A stretch of 64,000 nt of DNA from positions 62,001 through 126,000 of the forward strand of contig CANKXX010000001.1 in assembly GCA_947487835.1 (NCBI GenBank), read 5' to 3'. A program made the translations under genes and the position numbers. Below, one piece after another: positions 61,633-64,000 of the stretch (the first letter of the stretch is position 1; each line of letters opens with the position of its first letter). The notes under the pieces are model-generated. The model was not told the DNA's origin, searched no databases, and saw only the letters and a program-made list of their open reading frames with translations. The DNA is from an uncultured Microbacteriaceae bacterium (GTDB lineage: Bacteria; Actinomycetota; Actinomycetes; Actinomycetales; Microbacteriaceae).

Positions 61633-64000
61633 GTGAAGAATCTCATGTGTATGGCCGTAGCCGCGATGGTGCTGCTGGCGGGACTGACGGTCCCGGCCCA
61701 GTCCGCGGCCGCCGAGACGGGCGCCGCGCTCTCCGGCACTCACGAGAACACCTCGCCGCTGATCAGCTACACCGGAAGCTGGGCGACGACCGCCGGCAGC
61801 CGGGACAGCGGCGGCGACAACGCGACCGGCAAGGTCAGCGGGGACGCCGCGGAGTTCAGCTTCGTCGGCACCGGCATCGACTGGATCGGCCGGACCGCGC
61901 CCTACCTCGGCCTCGCCGACGTCTACCTCGACGGCACGCTCGTCACGGTCGCCGACTCCTACTCCGCCACGGCGGAGTACCAGCGGCCGATCTTCTCCCA
62001 GCGCGACCTCGCCGAGGGCCGCCACACCATCCGCATCGTGCGCCAGGGCAAGCGCAGCGCGCTGTCCAAGGGCAACGACATCGTGCTCGACGCCTTCTCC
62101 GTGATCGACGCGACGGCGCCCGCGACCGTGCGCGGGGTGAAGGCGGTCGCCGCCGAGACCGGGTCCACCGTGTCCTGGGATGCCGCGCCCGAGCCCGACG
62201 TCCGGGGCTACCGCGTCTTCCGCTCGGCCGGCAGCGGCTCCCCCGTCGAGCTCGCCGAGGTCACCGACGCCCTCACCTTCGCCGATCCGGCCGCCCCGGT
62301 CGACGTGCCCCTCACCTACTCGGTGCTCGCCTTCGACGCGAGCGGCAACGAGTCCGCCGCGGCCGCGGCAGCGCCGGTGACCATCAGCCTCGGCGTCGTC
62401 GTGCCGGCCGGCAGCTACGACAACGCCTCCGACGTGATCACCTACAGCGGCACCTGGGCGACGAACAGCCACAGCAGGGACACCGCGGGCACGAGTGCCC
62501 AGGCCAAGACCGCCGGCGCATACGCCCGTATGGCCTTCACCGGCGACCACGTGGAGATCCTGGCCCGCGCCGGCTCCTACTTCGGGCTGGCCGACATCTA
62601 CATCGACGACGTCAAGGTGGGCACCGCCGACCTGTACGCGCCGGTGATGACCTACCAGAAGCCCGTGTTCGTGGCGGACAACCTCACCGAGGGCAAGCAC
62701 AAGCTGCGCATCGTTCGCGCCGGTGCCCGCAACACCGCATCCACCGGCAACGACATCGTGATCGACTCCATCGTGATCAAGGACGGCGTCGCCCCGAAGG
62801 CCCTCACCGGTGTGCGGGCGACCGCGGGCGAGACCAGCGTCGCCGTGTCCTGGTCCCCGTCCGCGGAGGCCGACCTGGCCGCGTACCGTGTCTACCGCAC
62901 CGTGGACGGCGCCGCGCCGGTCAAGGTCGGCGACGTGCCCGCGGGCGAGAGTGCGACGTTCACGGACCCCGGAGCGCCGGCTGCCAAGCCCCTCGGCTAC
63001 TCGGTGACGGCCGTCGACACGAGCGGCAACGAGTCTGCTCCCGCCCTCTCCCCCGCCGTCACCATCGACCTCGGCACCCCGCTCGCATCCGGTCGCCACG
63101 AGAACGACGCGGAGCCCATCACCTACGGGGGCACCTGGGCCATCAACACGCACAGCCTCGACAGCGGGGGCACCAGCGCGGTCGCCAAGACCGCCCTCGC
63201 CTTCGCCCGCGTCGGCTTCGTCGGCAACCGCGTGCAGCTCTTCGCCCGCACCGGCTCGTTCTACGGCCTCGCGAACGTGTACATCGACGACGTGAAGGTC
63301 GCCACCGTCGACCTGTACTCGCCGTCGACGGTCTACCGCAAGGCGGTCTTCACCAGCGCGGTGCTGACCGAGGGTGCGCACAAGCTCAAGATCGAGCGGG
63401 CCGGCAGCCGTAACGCGCAGTCGTCCGGCAACGACATCGTGATCGACAGCATCCTGGTGACCGACAGCGTGGCACCCGCGCCACCCGCCAAGGCCACCGC
63501 CGCCATCACCGGGGTGACGGTCGACGTGAGCTGGCCCGCCTCGACGTCGGCCGACGTCGACGGCTACCGCGTGTACCGTCGCACCGGATCCGACGCGCCC
63601 GTCGCGGTCGCCACCGTGGACGCCGCTGTCACCTCCTTCCACGACGACCTCGTGCCCATGGACCGCGCGGTCACCTACACCGTCGCTGCGACCGACACGA
63701 GTGGCAACCAGTCCGCTGCGACGGCCGCGCCCGCCATCACCATCGCCGGCGGAGCCGCACTCCCGTCGGGCCGGCACGAGAACACCGACGAGGACATCAC
63801 CTACAGCGGCACGTGGACGGTCAACGCCCACTCCTCCGACAGCGCCGGCAACAGCGCGTCCGGCAAGTACGCCGGAGACTTCGCGCGGGCGGTCTTCTCC
63901 CAGACCGGGATCGAGTGGATCGGACGCACCGGACCGGCCTTCGGCATCGCGGAGGTCTACCTCGACGGCGCCCTGGTCGCCACGGTGGACACCTACTCCG
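61633..64000 (+). CDS. Secreted modular repeat protein (beta-sandwich/Fn3), 3' end outside window
   Basis: 789 codons are in the window without a stop. A signal peptide (about 1-26, ending QSAAA) is followed by alternating modules: a beta-sandwich of about 125 residues (HEN...ITYSGTW, FGLADVYIDG, VATVDLYSP, EGKHKLRIVRAG, GNDIVIDS) and a fibronectin type III-like domain of about 95 residues (VSWSPSAEADLAAYRVYR, DTSGNESA). Three pairs and the start of a fourth sandwich are seen, with a period of about 226 residues. The sandwich resembles carbohydrate-binding modules of secreted glycosidases, so a catalytic or anchor domain may lie beyond the window. The GTG at 61633 follows GGGGGGAA. Possible roles are glycan binding or adhesion. 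Confidence 0.8.
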   Translation, partial: MKNLMCMAVAAMVLLAGLTVPAQSAAAETGAALSGTHENTSPLISYTGSWATTAGSRDSGGDNATGKVSGDAAEFSFVGTGIDWIGRTAPYLGLADVYLDGTLVTVADSYSATAEYQRPIFSQRDLAEGRHTIRIVRQGKRSALSKGNDIVLDAFSVIDATAPATVRGVKAVAAETGSTVSWDAAPEPDVRGYRVFRSAGSGSPVELAEVTDALTFADPAAPVDVPLTYSVLAFDASGNESAAAAAAPVTISLGVVVPAGSYDNASDVITYSGTWATNSHSRDTAGTSAQAKTAGAYARMAFTGDHVEILARAGSYFGLADIYIDDVKVGTADLYAPVMTYQKPVFVADNLTEGKHKLRIVRAGARNTASTGNDIVIDSIVIKDGVAPKALTGVRATAGETSVAVSWSPSAEADLAAYRVYRTVDGAAPVKVGDVPAGESATFTDPGAPAAKPLGYSVTAVDTSGNESAPALSPAVTIDLGTPLASGRHENDAEPITYGGTWAINTHSLDSGGTSAVAKTALAFARVGFVGNRVQLFARTGSFYGLANVYIDDVKVATVDLYSPSTVYRKAVFTSAVLTEGAHKLKIERAGSRNAQSSGNDIVIDSILVTDSVAPAPPAKATAAITGVTVDVSWPASTSADVDGYRVYRRTGSDAPVAVATVDAAVTSFHDDLVPMDRAVTYTVAATDTSGNQSAATAAPAITIAGGAALPSGRHENTDEDITYSGTWTVNAHSSDSAGNSASGKYAGDFARAVFSQTGIEWIGRTGPAFGIAEVYLDGALVATVDTYS
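61722..64000 (+). repeat. Tandem protein-coding repeat, about 679-nt period
   Basis: Module starts recur near 61722, 62401, 63082 and 63760 within the repeat protein gene. Copies are diverged at the DNA level but keep blocks such as GGCAACGACATCGTG, so both duplication and selection shaped them. Confidence 0.75.

Overview
The window is high-GC (about 70%) chromosomal DNA from an actinobacterium, most likely family Microbacteriaceae. The signs are the gene orders parE / DUF7455 / murT-gatD / sigA, glnA / glnE-glnA2 / panB / ppgK / rnpB and fasR-fabD-fabH-acpP-fabF, the actinobacterial families DUF3145 and DUF4191, and many leaderless genes whose -10 hexamer (TAnnnT) lies 5-8 nt before an ATG or GTG. 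No prophage, IS element or CRISPR array was seen. The window opens inside a topoisomerase gene (3' end missing) and closes inside a large secreted repeat protein (3' end missing).

1-8.8 kb: parE (partial), a DUF7455 protein, a sigA-murT-gatD operon, an MFS transporter with an OhrR/MarR regulator, a small Cys-rich protein and a PAC2 protein. The MurT/GatD pair is strikingly degenerate: GatD has lost its glutaminase Cys and His, and MurT has no zinc-ribbon cysteines. 8.9-13.5 kb: leucyl aminopeptidase, then lpdA and the E2 acyltransferase. Their E1 partner aceE is at 44.9 kb. 13.5-17.4 kb: a membrane pseudokinase, DUF4191, a J-domain membrane protein and an RDD protein. The lipA/lipB genes often found next to such a set are absent here.

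17.4-26.1 kb: a nitrogen cluster. A four-half-site GlnR-type operator lies between the divergent RDD and glnA promoters, followed by glnE and glnA2. Then come panB, a small SPOR-like protein, polyphosphate glucokinase and RNase P RNA. 26.1-32.3 kb: a coiled-coil protein whose zinc ribbon has decayed, a Nif3-like protein, an EamA transporter, an LAFTG-anchored surface protein and RtcB.

32.6-37.0 kb: the most interesting system. A secreted-domain/TIG/processive GT2 fusion overlaps a membrane-anchored AlgG-like C5-epimerase carrying the DPHD motif. This looks like an undescribed two-gene machine for an alginate-like exopolysaccharide. 37.0-43.7 kb: an RNase HI protein and an MFS transporter, then a run of small, mostly membrane, hypothetical genes with an orphan PIN protein and an APH-like kinase, ending at the 3' side of tRNA-Val(UAC).

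44.1-54.3 kb: an AhpE-like peroxiredoxin, aceE, the FasR-type activator and the fatty acid synthesis genes, DUF3145 and a PadR regulator. 54.5-64 kb: DUF1684, a polA-like protein, a cold shock protein, a coupled HTH/degenerate-nucleotidyltransferase plus CPBP protease pair, a ScyD-like secreted propeller, a small hypothetical protein and the repeat-built secreted protein. Two families of short palindromic intergenic repeats are scattered through the window.
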